From the NCBI GenBank assembly GCA_946536225.1, contig CAMNEE010000001.1, positions 310,001 through 374,000 on the forward strand: a stretch of DNA of 64,000 bases, written 5' to 3'. Under the pieces are notes generated by a model, which did not search any database, had not been told where the DNA came from, and worked only from the letters and a program-made list of their open reading frames with translations. Both the position numbers and the translations under genes were made by a program. Below are positions 54,211-62,350 of this stretch, one piece after another. The DNA is from UBA6985 sp946536225. Lineage in GTDB: Bacteria > Bacillota_I > Bacilli_A > RF39 > UBA660. The first letter of the stretch is position 1; every line of letters begins with the position of its first letter.

Positions 54211-54825
54211 ATGGAACTTGATGGAAGATGGTACAACATTGTTATTGAAAGAAAGAAAATAAAGAATATTATATTTAGAATAAAAGGTAATGATTTAGTT
54301 ATCTCTTGCAATAGACTTGTTCCTGAACGTGAAATAAAAAGACTTTTAATTAAAAATGAGAAGTCTTTAAGCAAAATGGCTATGAAAGAGGCTAATCGTC
54401 ATGCAGATGATGATAAAGTTTTATTTCTTGGTTATAAGTTGAAGTATCAATATGATACAAAAGTACATTTTGATGAAAAAGTTGCATATGGACCAAGTGT
54501 AGATAAGGTAAATGAATCATTAGAAAAACATGCTTTAAAATATTTCCAAGATAGAATGGATATATACTTACCTGAGTTTAAGAATCTTCCTAAGTTTAAA
54601 CTTAGAACAAGAAAGATGAAAACAAGATGGGGAGTATGTAATAAAAGCAGTATGAGTGTTACCCTAAATACTCTTTTAATCCATAAAAGAGTGGATTTAA
54701 TTGATTATGTTATATGTCATGAATTAAGTCACTTTGAACATATGGATCACTCAAAAGCTTTCTGGGAAGAAGTAGGAAGACATTTTAAAGATTATAAAGC
54801 TGCTAGAAAGGAATTGAACTCATGA
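54211..54825 (+). CDS. YgjP-like metallopeptidase-fold protein
   Basis: 204 aa. The zincin motif HELSH with a third ligand region (FEHMDHSKAFW) is at about residues 170-186, preceded by KTRWGVCNKS, the standard order for the YgjP/DUF45 (M48-like) family. E. coli YgjP was reported as a UTP pyrophosphatase; whether that holds here is not known. It follows the previous gene by 3 bases, and its TGA stop overlaps the next ATG. Confidence 0.88.
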   Translation: MELDGRWYNIVIERKKIKNIIFRIKGNDLVISCNRLVPEREIKRLLIKNEKSLSKMAMKEANRHADDDKVLFLGYKLKYQYDTKVHFDEKVAYGPSVDKVNESLEKHALKYFQDRMDIYLPEFKNLPKFKLRTRKMKTRWGVCNKSSMSVTLNTLLIHKRVDLIDYVICHELSHFEHMDHSKAFWEEVGRHFKDYKAARKELNS

Positions 54826-55523
54826 TTGAATCGGTTAATAATGAAAGAATTAAAGAATATGCAAAACTTAATTCTAAAAAGTATAGAGATGAAGCTGGAC
54901 TATTTATAGTTGAAGGTGAACACTTAGTTGAAGAAGCTTTAAAGAAAACAAGTGCCGTTGATATATTTTCATTAGACGATAGTTATACTAAAGTAAGTGA
55001 AGCAGTCATGAGAAAACTATCTAGTCTAAATACTTTACCTAATGTTTTAGCTATTTGTAAGAAACCTGAGGAAGAAGAGATAAAGGGAAATGTATTAATA
55101 CTTGATGGAGTACAAGATCCAGGTAACTTAGGTACTATTATTAGAAGTGCTGTTGCATTTGGAATAGATACTATTATTACAAGTGAAGATACAGTAGACT
55201 ATTTAAATAGTAAAGTATTAAGAGCAAGTGAAGGAATGGTATTTCATATAAATATTTTAGAAAAGAATTTATTTGAAGAATTACCAGTACTAAAGAATAA
55301 ATATAAGATATATACTACTAATGTAGTAAATGGTAGTGATGTATCTAAAATAGAAGTAGATAAACCTTATGCAATTATCATGGGTAATGAAGGAAATGGT
55401 GTAAAAAAGAAAAACGCTGAATATGCAAGTGATACTATTTATATACCAATGAATGAAACCTGTGAAAGCTTAAATGTAGCAATTGCTACAAGTATTATTC
55501 TTTATGAATTTAGCAAGAAATAA
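54822..55523 (+). CDS. TrmH/SpoU-family RNA 2'-O-methyltransferase
   Basis: 233 aa. N-terminal RNA-binding substrate domain (GLFIVEGEHLVEEAL), then the SPOUT trefoil-knot with motif 1 (LDGVQDPGNLGTIIRSA), motif 2 (IMGNEGNGV) and motif 3 (NETCESLNVAIATSIILYE). SAM-dependent methylation of rRNA or tRNA ribose; the RlmB/TrmH-like target is not definable. ATG overlaps the preceding stop. Confidence 0.92.
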   Translation: MIESVNNERIKEYAKLNSKKYRDEAGLFIVEGEHLVEEALKKTSAVDIFSLDDSYTKVSEAVMRKLSSLNTLPNVLAICKKPEEEEIKGNVLILDGVQDPGNLGTIIRSAVAFGIDTIITSEDTVDYLNSKVLRASEGMVFHINILEKNLFEELPVLKNKYKIYTTNVVNGSDVSKIEVDKPYAIIMGNEGNGVKKKNAEYASDTIYIPMNETCESLNVAIATSIILYEFSKK

Positions 55524-55539
55524 TTTCTTGCTTTTTTTT
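55512..55539 (+). terminator. Terminator of methyltransferase gene
   Basis: AGCAAGAAATAATTTCTTGCT hairpin with T8; the stop codon is in the loop. Confidence 0.9.
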
Positions 55540-55582
55540 ATAAATATTCTAGTGTATAATTAAATCAGAATAGGTGAATAGT

Positions 55583-56479
55583 ATGAAAAAGAATGTATTT
55601 TATGTATTACTTTTGTTTGTTGCAGCAATAGTAATTGCTGGAAGTAGTTATATATATAGTTCTTACTCTCTTGATAGTTATCCTATTAATAAAGAAGGAA
55701 ACTATTATATAACAGGAGGGAAGGGAGTAATACTTAATGGTATTAGTTGTTATTTATCTGACTATTCATCTAATAACTATGATAGATCAACTTCTCTAAT
55801 TAATAGTTATAGTAATCCAAATCATAAAGATACATATTTATTTAAAGTTAATAAATCCTCTAATGGATATAACTGTGATATGTTTCCTTATAAAGCAGGT
55901 ACAGTTACTATCCAATGTAACAAAAATTATATAAATACTGGTGAGAGTACAAGTTGTACTGCTAAAAGTGTTACTTCAAGTGATGGAGTAAAGTCTGTTA
56001 GTTTTAAAGTGTCTACAGATAAGTTAGTACTAAAGAACTTTTCTTCTAATTATTTTGAAGTAGTAGATAATAATGATAAAACTTATACTTTTGTTGCTAA
56101 GAGAAATAATCTACTTTCTAACACTGAATATCTACTTGCTGCTTTTGATATTGTTAATAATGGTGAGTATGATGGACATGATAATAGTATTAGTTTTAAT
56201 AATATTACTTATGTAGATAATATAGTGTCTTTAGATGTTGGTAGTTCAACTCTTGTATTTACTGAAGGAAAAGGTAGGGAAGAAGAGAATACAACTTCAA
56301 GTGGAACTACTACAACTACTGTTACACATGCAGTTACTGAAGGAATAGGTAATATGCCTAAGACAGGAGAGTCTCATGGTATTAGTGGAGTAGTTGCAGT
56401 TTTGTTAACTGTATTTATTGCAACTATGTCTATTGCACTTGGAATATTAATTACTACTATTTTTAAGAAAAAGAATTAA
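55583..56479 (+). CDS. Surface protein with MPKTG sorting-like motif
   Basis: 298 aa. N-terminal signal/anchor helix (VFYVLLLFVAAIVIAGSSYIY), a beta-rich external body with a few Cys (including QCNKNY..STSCTA, an Ig-like pattern), a Thr/Ser spacer (TTSSGTTTTTVTHAV), then NMPKTGE followed by a hydrophobic helix and the basic end KKKN. That order is the sortase signal, with Met in place of Leu in LPxTG. No sortase is in the window. The ATG at 55583 is preferred to a GTG three codons upstream. Confidence 0.82.
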   Translation: MKKNVFYVLLLFVAAIVIAGSSYIYSSYSLDSYPINKEGNYYITGGKGVILNGISCYLSDYSSNNYDRSTSLINSYSNPNHKDTYLFKVNKSSNGYNCDMFPYKAGTVTIQCNKNYINTGESTSCTAKSVTSSDGVKSVSFKVSTDKLVLKNFSSNYFEVVDNNDKTYTFVAKRNNLLSNTEYLLAAFDIVNNGEYDGHDNSISFNNITYVDNIVSLDVGSSTLVFTEGKGREEENTTSSGTTTTTVTHAVTEGIGNMPKTGESHGISGVVAVLLTVFIATMSIALGILITTIFKKKN

Positions 56480-56503
56480 GAACTTCTATTTAGAAGTTTT
56501 TTT
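56480..56503 (+). terminator. Terminator of surface protein gene
   Basis: AACTTCTA / TAGAAGTT stem with T7. Confidence 0.85.
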
Positions 56504-56524
56504 ATTCTCTTAATTATTATTATT

Positions 56525-56533
56525 TGTTATAAT
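56525..56533 (+). promoter_or_regulatory. Extended -10 promoter (TGTTATAAT)
   Basis: Ends 9 bases before an ATG at 56543, so the GDPD-like mRNA would be leaderless or start within a few bases of the codon. Confidence 0.5.
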
Positions 56534-56542
56534 TTATTTGTG

Positions 56543-57229
56543 ATGAATAATATGAAAAAATTAACATTTTTAAATAATAAAAAAATCGCCCATTCAGGCG
56601 TTTATGATAATAAAAAAATATATGAAAATTCACTTGAAGCAATAGTTAAAGCCTTGAAAAAAGACTTTATTATTTCTTTAGATGTAAAAATGCTTAAAGA
56701 TGGATCATTAGTTCTTTTTAGTGACGAAACTTTGGAAAGACTATTACATGTGGATCAAAAAATATCTAAAGTTAAAAGAGATGATTTAGATTATATATCT
56801 AAATATAAAATACCTACTTTAGATGAAGCCTTATTAGTAATAAATGGAAGAGTACCTGTTATTATTAATATTAAGTGTTCATCTCGTAAGCATGCAGTAG
56901 AAAATAGTATTTTAAATTTACTTAAGGATTATCCTGGACAATATACAATACAATCTAATAATACTGGTCAATTAAAATATATTCATAAAAAGAATAAAGA
57001 TATAATAATTGGTCATGTAATAAATAAGAAGAATTATTATAATTTTATATTCTTCCATGATTTTGATTATGTATGTATAGATGCTTTACTTGTAAGTGAA
57101 AAACAAGCCAAGAAGTTAAAGGAAGATTATTTCCTAGTAGGATATGGAGTAAAAACTCAAGAACAATATGATAAGCGAAAAAATGGTTATGATGCTTTGA
57201 TGTGTGATAATATTCTTGATATCAAATAA
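56543..57229 (+). CDS. Degenerate glycerophosphodiester phosphodiesterase-like protein
   Basis: 228 aa TIM-barrel GDPD fold, recognised from IAHSG..ENSLEAI, SLDVKMLKDGSLVLFSD and IPTLDEALLVI. The catalytic pair is damaged: the first motif HRG is HSG (Arg replaced by Ser) and the second, where the family has HD, is SD (His replaced by Ser). Glu and Asp metal ligands are in part kept. Either activity is lost or the protein now binds a substrate without hydrolysis. The start could also be the ATG at 56552. It stands just before rimM. Confidence 0.75.
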   Translation: MNNMKKLTFLNNKKIAHSGVYDNKKIYENSLEAIVKALKKDFIISLDVKMLKDGSLVLFSDETLERLLHVDQKISKVKRDDLDYISKYKIPTLDEALLVINGRVPVIINIKCSSRKHAVENSILNLLKDYPGQYTIQSNNTGQLKYIHKKNKDIIIGHVINKKNYYNFIFFHDFDYVCIDALLVSEKQAKKLKEDYFLVGYGVKTQEQYDKRKNGYDALMCDNILDIK

Positions 57230-57271
57230 TAAAAGAATTATAATAAAAAGCAAAACATTGAGAGGTTAGTT

Positions 57272-57760
57272 ATGGACGAAGTATATGTTGGAAAATTAGT
57301 AAACACTCGTGGTCTTAAGGGTGAAGTAAAAGTAATAAGTGATTTTGAACTTAAAAAGGAAGCTTTTAAACCTGGTAAAACTGTTTATATAAACGGAAGA
57401 GGATATATTATTAAGCATTATAGTACTTTTAAACAATTTGATTTGCTTCAATTTGAAGGAATAGATGATATTAATCGTGTTGAAGTACTTAAGGGTGCAG
57501 ATATATATGTTGATAGACCTTCTTTAGGTTTAGGTGAAGATGATTACTTATTAAGTGATCTATTTGATATGAGTGTAATTTGTGATGGAGAAGAAATAGG
57601 AATAATAGAAGACTATACAACTGGTGTTAATCCATTACTAGAAGTTAAATATAACAATAAGACATATTATATTCCTCTTAATTCTAATTACATTGATCAT
57701 GTTAGTTTAGAAGAAGGGCGTGTTTATGTAATAAGTGAAACAAAAGGATTAGTACTATGA
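57272..57760 (+). CDS. rimM: 16S rRNA processing protein RimM
   Basis: 162 aa with an N-terminal RimM domain (VGKLVNTRGLKGEVKV) and a C-terminal PRC barrel (YYIPLNSNYIDHVSLEEGRV). 30S maturation factor binding S19. GAGAGG-type ribosome site; its TGA stop overlaps the trmD ATG, the usual operon partner. Confidence 0.95.
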   Translation: MDEVYVGKLVNTRGLKGEVKVISDFELKKEAFKPGKTVYINGRGYIIKHYSTFKQFDLLQFEGIDDINRVEVLKGADIYVDRPSLGLGEDDYLLSDLFDMSVICDGEEIGIIEDYTTGVNPLLEVKYNNKTYYIPLNSNYIDHVSLEEGRVYVISETKGLVL

Positions 57761-58419
57761 AAATAAGTATATTAACATTATTTCCTAATCTTTTTGATAA
57801 TTTTAAAAATGAATCTATTATTAAAAGAGCAATAGATAAAGGATTAGTTGAAATAGAAGTAATTAATATTAGAGATTTTTCTACTTTAAATAATCATCAA
57901 GTAGATGATACTCCATATGGTGGAGGAGCAGGAATGGTTATGAGAGTAGATATAGTAGTTGATGCTATCGAGTCTGTTAAGACGGAAGACTCAAAAGTAT
58001 ATTTAATGACACCTGCTGGTAAGACTTTTAATCAAAATATGGCATATGACTTAAGTCATGAAAAACATATTATATTAGTATGTGGTCATTATGAAGGAAT
58101 AGATGAGAGAATTACAAACTTTATAGATGGAGAAATTTCTATTGGAGACTTCGTGTTAACAGGTGGTGAAATACCAGCTATGGTTATTACAGATGCTGTA
58201 GCTAGACTTGTAGATGGAGTTATTACTAAGGACTCTTTAAGTGATGAATCTTTTACAGGTGACTTACTAGATTATCCAACATACACAAGACCTCCAGAGT
58301 TTAGAGGTTTAAGTGTTCCAGATGTTTTATTAAGCGGACATCATGAAAATATTGACAAATGGAGAATGAGTGAGAGAATAAAAAGAACTGAGGAGAGAAG
58401 ACCAGACTTAAATAAATAA
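57757..58419 (+). CDS. trmD: tRNA (guanine-N1-)-methyltransferase TrmD
   Basis: 220 aa SPOUT enzyme that makes m1G37 in tRNA. Motifs DDTPYGGGAGMVM, LVCGHYEGIDER and ISIGDFVLTGGE form the knot and SAM site; the C-terminal helical part (HHENIDKWRMSERIKRT) is complete. Overlaps rimM by 4 bases. The usual downstream rplS is not present here. Confidence 0.97.
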   Translation: MKISILTLFPNLFDNFKNESIIKRAIDKGLVEIEVINIRDFSTLNNHQVDDTPYGGGAGMVMRVDIVVDAIESVKTEDSKVYLMTPAGKTFNQNMAYDLSHEKHIILVCGHYEGIDERITNFIDGEISIGDFVLTGGEIPAMVITDAVARLVDGVITKDSLSDESFTGDLLDYPTYTRPPEFRGLSVPDVLLSGHHENIDKWRMSERIKRTEERRPDLNK

Positions 58420-58439
58420 TTTATATTGGGGGTAAAAGT

Positions 58440-58886
58440 ATGAGTTATATAGTTTTAAAAAATAAAAATGTATATGATATCAATTATATGGAATATGACT
58501 TAGATGGTATGGTTATGCATCCTAAATTAAAGGGAAGTGCTTATATTCATGTAAGTGAAGCAAGATTCTATGATCAAGATATAATAAAGAATATATGTCT
58601 TACTAAATTAAAAAAACAATTTGGTAGTTTAGTAAAAATAGTATTTAATTATTTAACTCAAGATGATGAAACTGCTGATGGAGGAGATTATATTATTCTT
58701 CTTGATGAAGTAGCTCATTTAAAAGCCCAATTAGAAATTAAGTATAAACGTTTCTTAGATAATGAAATGTATAGAGAATATATGGATAAACTATACTTTT
58801 TAGATATAAATTTGAAAAATAAACTAGCTAGAGTTAACCTATATAGCCAAATAAGTGAACAACTTGGCGGAAAATTTACAAGATAA
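58440..58886 (+). CDS. Hypothetical protein (148 aa)
   Basis: Not recognised. Soluble, mixed alpha/beta; first half YIVLKNKNVYDINYMEYDLD, second half mainly helical (ALDEV.. to KLYFLDINLKNKLARV). Preceded by GGGGGTAA 20 bases after trmD, so part of the rimM-trmD transcript, and terminated by a strong hairpin just after its stop. No signal peptide or membrane helix. Confidence 0.72.
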   Translation: MSYIVLKNKNVYDINYMEYDLDGMVMHPKLKGSAYIHVSEARFYDQDIIKNICLTKLKKQFGSLVKIVFNYLTQDDETADGGDYIILLDEVAHLKAQLEIKYKRFLDNEMYREYMDKLYFLDINLKNKLARVNLYSQISEQLGGKFTR

Positions 58887-58917
58887 TAAACATTTTTTAA
58901 AAAAATGTTTATTTTTT
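58885..58917 (+). terminator. Terminator of rimM-trmD transcript
   Basis: AATAAACATTTTTT / AAAAAAATGTTTATT long perfect stem with T6. Confidence 0.9.
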
Positions 58918-58960
58918 CTCTTTTGTGTGCTATAGTACAAGTAACAAAGGAGTGGTGTTT

Positions 58961-59104
58961 ATGAAGATAATTAAGTGGATAGTTGCCATTTTGATTGTAT
59001 TGGGCATTGGATTTGCTATTTATGACTTCATTAGTTCTCAACATTTTGAGATAAATTCTGCTCAAATAATTGTTATCCTATTAATGTATATCTTATTAAG
59101 TTAA
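58961..59104 (+). CDS. Tiny membrane protein (47 aa)
   Basis: Begins at an ATG with AAAGGAG nine bases upstream. Two hydrophobic helices (about 3-21, WIVAILIVLGIGFAIYD; and 35-46, IIVILLMYILL) joined by a short polar loop. A TGCTATAGT extended -10 box lies at 58928-58936. Its own promoter, ribosome site and terminator support it as a real gene; function unknown. Confidence 0.7.
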   Translation: MKIIKWIVAILIVLGIGFAIYDFISSQHFEINSAQIIVILLMYILLS

Positions 59105-59122
59105 TAGGTGATATAACACTTT

Positions 59123-59150
59123 AAAAGACATACCAAAAGGTATGTTTTTT
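59123..59150 (+). terminator. Terminator of tiny membrane protein gene
   Basis: AAAAGACATACC / GGTATGTTTTTT hairpin, AAAA loop. Confidence 0.85.
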
Positions 59151-59187
59151 ATTTTTTTAAAAAAATTTAATTTTTTAAAAAAAGTAG

Positions 59188-59216
59188 TTGACTTTTTTCT
59201 TTGTTATTAATAAAAT
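59188..59216 (+). promoter_or_regulatory. Promoter of NAD salvage operon
   Basis: TTGACT (59188-59193), 17-base spacer, TAAAAT (59211-59216). The -10 box is the centre of the inverted repeat at 59202-59226, an arrangement expected of repressor control. Confidence 0.7.
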
Positions 59217-59226
59217 GTTAATAACA
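59202..59226 (+). promoter_or_regulatory. Inverted-repeat operator over the -10 box
   Basis: TGTTATTAA - 7 bases - TTAATAACA, perfect 9-base arms. It covers the -10 hexamer of the NAD salvage operon, so bound repressor would block RNA polymerase. No known NAD regulator gene (NiaR, NrtR) is recognised in the window. Confidence 0.55.
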
Positions 59227-59253
59227 GATGAGGAAAACATTTGATTTATTTAA

Positions 59254-59282
59254 ATATTTGTTATTAACAAATTGATAATAAG
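59254..59282 (+). repeat. Leader repeat, copy 1 (before gene at 59299)
   Basis: ATATTTGTTATTAACAAA then TTGATAATAAG. It contains an 8-base-arm palindrome (59256-59272). It matches the segment at 59673-59701 with two mismatches, both copies immediately before a GAAGGAA ribosome site. Confidence 0.6.
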
Positions 59283-59298
59283 AAAGAAGGAAGAAAAA

Positions 59299-59661
59299 AT
59301 GAAATTAACTTTAAATGAAAATCAAACTAAAGAATTAATCCAAAAATACTATAAGGAAGTAGAAGGGGTTGAAGTTAAAGTACATTTTGATACATATGAA
59401 GATTGCCAAAGTACATATGTTCAACCAGTTATATCTAAAGATATAGTAATAGCTGATATTAAAGTAACAGCTACTGAAGAAGTATCAAACATGAAGATGA
59501 CGGAAATATTTAATTTTTATTTACCAGCTGATTATAATTTTAAAAAATCATCTTTCAGTACCTACAGAGATTATGAAAGAATGGGTGACTATATAGAACG
59601 TGTAACTGCTTCAATAGAACTTGAACCTGTTGATCAAAAAACAAGAGGAAAACACATTTAA
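59299..59661 (+). CDS. Hypothetical protein, first gene of NAD salvage operon (120 aa)
   Basis: Not recognised. Start ATG at 59299 has AAGAAGGAAG upstream; a TTG at 59272 lies in the leader repeat. Begins KLTLNENQTKELIQKYY and looks like a small alpha+beta soluble protein (DIKVTATEEVSNMKM, then a basic end TRGKHI). Being first in an operon with pncA, pncB and a NadR-like gene, a role in nicotinamide or nucleotide salvage is possible but not shown. Confidence 0.75.
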   Translation: MKLTLNENQTKELIQKYYKEVEGVEVKVHFDTYEDCQSTYVQPVISKDIVIADIKVTATEEVSNMKMTEIFNFYLPADYNFKKSSFSTYRDYERMGDYIERVTASIELEPVDQKTRGKHI

Positions 59662-59672
59662 TTTTTTATTTA

Positions 59673-59701
59673 ATATTTGATATTAACAAAATGATAATAA
59701 G
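59673..59701 (+). repeat. Leader repeat, copy 2 (before gene at 59719)
   Basis: ATATTTGATATTAACAAA then ATGATAATAAG; two mismatches to the copy at 59254. Confidence 0.6.
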
Positions 59702-59718
59702 AAAAAGAAGGAATAGTT

Positions 59719-60240
59719 ATGACAGAGGAATTCAAACAAGAAATTATAAAAGCAACAGAGTTTGCATTTGAAGAATCTTATAGAAAATCTTATGAAAATA
59801 GTAAAGCACTTTTAAGACCATATAAATTATTAGTTTTAGAAGCAATAAAAAGCTATAACTTTTTCACTGAAGAGTACGAAACTGAAACATTATTACAAAA
59901 GAAAGAGTTAGTCGGAACTCCAAGAGAAATAAAAATCTATAATGACACTTATGCTGAATTCAATAATCATTATGGAAAGATATTTCTAAATTACAATTTA
60001 GGGTTTACTAATAGAGAAAGAATAGAACCTGACTTTATAGCAAATAGAACTTTTAAAGGAACAGTAATGAAACTATTCCTTGAAGAAGAAGGTATTAAAG
60101 TAGATTTTAAAGAACACAGTGATGAAGAATATGGTACTGATGAACAAGTTACTATTACATTTGATAATACAATACTACTAGATTTAATAAAAAATACAGA
60201 TGAAGCCGTAAAAAAGAAAAATAAAACTCAAAAGAAATAA
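59719..60240 (+). CDS. Hypothetical protein in NAD salvage operon (173 aa)
   Basis: Not recognised. Soluble, charged; a helical first half (FKQEIIKATEFAFEESYRKS) and a C-terminal half with IDFKEHSDEEYG-like acidic loop and a KKKNKTQKK end. AAGAAGGAA ribosome site follows the leader repeat. Its spacing (58 bases after the previous gene, 20 before pncA) fits a common transcript. Confidence 0.75.
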   Translation: MTEEFKQEIIKATEFAFEESYRKSYENSKALLRPYKLLVLEAIKSYNFFTEEYETETLLQKKELVGTPREIKIYNDTYAEFNNHYGKIFLNYNLGFTNRERIEPDFIANRTFKGTVMKLFLEEEGIKVDFKEHSDEEYGTDEQVTITFDNTILLDLIKNTDEAVKKKNKTQKK

Positions 60241-60260
60241 TAAGAAAGAAGGAAGTAAAA

Positions 60261-60872
60261 ATGAAAAGAGAAGAAAAATTAAAAAACTTAAAAGAAATTA
60301 AAAATATGTTAGTCGTAATAGACATGGTAAAAGGATTTGTAGATGAAGGAACTTTAGCAGCACCTTCAATTAAAAGAGCAATACCTAGACAAATAGAATT
60401 ACTTGAAGAATATGGTAATGATCAAAATGGTTTAAATGTATTTGTTAGAGATACACATGATGAAGATAGTATTGAATTTAAAACATTCCCACCTCATTGT
60501 TTAAGAGGTACAGCTGAAGTAGAAGTAACTGAAGAATTAAAACCTTATACAGAAGATGCAGTTGATTTTGAAAAGAATTCAACAAACTTTATGTTAGCAC
60601 CTAAAGTATTAGATTTCTTTAATGAATGTGAAAATCTAGAAAAGTTAGCATTCGTTGGATGCTTATCAGAAGTATGTGTTAAGAATGCAGCAATAACTGC
60701 TAGAAACTACTTCGATCAAGTGAATAGAGATGTAGAAGTTGGAGTATATACTGATGCAATTGATACATTTAATGCACCTGGACATGATGCAGATCTAGTA
60801 ACAGAACAAGCTATTAAAGATATGGCTGCAAATGGAGTAAAAATTTATGAAAGAAAAAGAGGTAATAAATAA
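60261..60872 (+). CDS. pncA: Nicotinamidase (isochorismatase fold)
   Basis: Converts nicotinamide to nicotinate, first step of NAD salvage. 203 aa. Catalytic triad visible: Asp21 (VVIDMVKGF), Lys105 (FEKNSTNF) and Cys139 (GCLSEVCV). Metal ligands lie around DTHD (64-67) and His79. The N-terminus is about 12 residues longer than usual. Its stop overlaps the pncB start by one base. Confidence 0.92.
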   Translation: MKREEKLKNLKEIKNMLVVIDMVKGFVDEGTLAAPSIKRAIPRQIELLEEYGNDQNGLNVFVRDTHDEDSIEFKTFPPHCLRGTAEVEVTEELKPYTEDAVDFEKNSTNFMLAPKVLDFFNECENLEKLAFVGCLSEVCVKNAAITARNYFDQVNRDVEVGVYTDAIDTFNAPGHDADLVTEQAIKDMAANGVKIYERKRGNK

Positions 60873-62338
60873 TGATAACATTTAATGGACATGAAAGATT
60901 AAGTAGAAACTACACACTTATGAGTGATGAATATGAATTTACCATGGCAAATGGTTATTTAAATAACCATAAGGAAAATGAAGAAGCAGTATTTGATATC
61001 TTCTTTAGAAAGGTACCAAATCAAGGTGGATATGCTATCATGGCAGGACTTGATAAGGTAATTCCTTATATTGAAAATTTAAAATTTGGTGAACAAGAAT
61101 TAGATTACTTTAGAAGAAAAGGTTATCCAGAAGATTTTATTAATTACTTAAGAGATTTTAAATTTCATGGAGATATCTATGCAGTACCTGATGGAACACC
61201 AGTATTCCCAAATGAACCAATTGTTACTATTAAAGCTCCTTTAATTGAAGCTCAAATTGTTGAAACAGCACTTCTATCAATAGTAAACGGTGCTATGGAA
61301 CATGCTACTGGTGCAAGAAGAATAATTGAAGCTGTACCTGAAGGTGTTGGTGTTATGGAATTTGGTGCAAGAAGAGCAGACGGAACTGAAGCAGCAATAG
61401 ATGCATCTATATACGGAATCATGGCTGGATGTGTAGGAACAAGTAATATGTTAGCAGCTGATATGTTAAATATGAAAGGAATGGGTACTCAAGCTCATAG
61501 TTGGATTGAATCATATGAAACTGAGCTTGATGCATTTAAAGCATATGCTAGAACTTATCCAAATAACTGCATCTTACTAGTAGATACAATTGATACTTTA
61601 AGAAGTGGTATTCCAAATGCAATTAAAACATTTAAATATATGAAAGAAATTGGATTACCTGTTGATCACATTGGTATAAGAATTGATTCTGGTGATCTTG
61701 CTTATTTATCTAAAGAAACAAGAAAGATGTTAGATGAAGCAGGATTCCCACAAGCAAAAATTTGCTTAAGTAATGGTCTTACTGCTGAAACAATTGAAAC
61801 ACTTATCAACCAAGGTGCTAAATTTGATAGTTTAGGTGTAGGTGATAATATTTCTAAGCCAGAAGGAAGAATGGGATGTGTTTATAAAGAAGTAGCACTT
61901 AATACAAATGGTACTTGGGAACCTAAAATTAAACTTAGTAACGATACTATTAAAATTGTTAATCCAGGATTTAAAAAACTTTATAGAGCCTATGATAAAG
62001 AAACTGGATATGCAATTGCAGATATCATGGATTTATATGATAAAGATATTAAGAAACATGATTTAAATATAGTATCTGTAACAGATTATTTAAAACAAAC
62101 TACAATTAATGATTTTGATTTAGTAGAGTTACAAAAACCAATCTTTAAAGATGGAGAACTTGTATATGATGATCCTGATATCATGGGAAAAAGAGCATAT
62201 TGCAATGAGCAAATGAAAACTTTATATCCAGAAGTTAAAAGAACAAATATGCCAAGTGAATACTATGTAGATGGCACAGAAGAATATGTTAATTTCAAAA
62301 ATGATTTAATTCAAAAAACAAGAAAAAGAGTTAAATAG
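60872..62338 (+). CDS. pncB: Nicotinate phosphoribosyltransferase
   Basis: Uses nicotinate, PRPP and ATP to make nicotinate mononucleotide. 488 aa, the usual size for the Firmicute type. Begins LSRNYTLMSDEYEFTMANGY; contains the GARRADG motif, the phospho-His region GTQAHSWIE, and the PRPP-binding GIRIDSGDLAYLS and GVGDNISKPEG. Coupled by overlap to pncA; next gene 12 bases on. Confidence 0.95.
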   Translation: MITFNGHERLSRNYTLMSDEYEFTMANGYLNNHKENEEAVFDIFFRKVPNQGGYAIMAGLDKVIPYIENLKFGEQELDYFRRKGYPEDFINYLRDFKFHGDIYAVPDGTPVFPNEPIVTIKAPLIEAQIVETALLSIVNGAMEHATGARRIIEAVPEGVGVMEFGARRADGTEAAIDASIYGIMAGCVGTSNMLAADMLNMKGMGTQAHSWIESYETELDAFKAYARTYPNNCILLVDTIDTLRSGIPNAIKTFKYMKEIGLPVDHIGIRIDSGDLAYLSKETRKMLDEAGFPQAKICLSNGLTAETIETLINQGAKFDSLGVGDNISKPEGRMGCVYKEVALNTNGTWEPKIKLSNDTIKIVNPGFKKLYRAYDKETGYAIADIMDLYDKDIKKHDLNIVSVTDYLKQTTINDFDLVELQKPIFKDGELVYDDPDIMGKRAYCNEQMKTLYPEVKRTNMPSEYYVDGTEEYVNFKNDLIQKTRKRVK

Positions 62339-62350
62339 GAGTGAATATAT

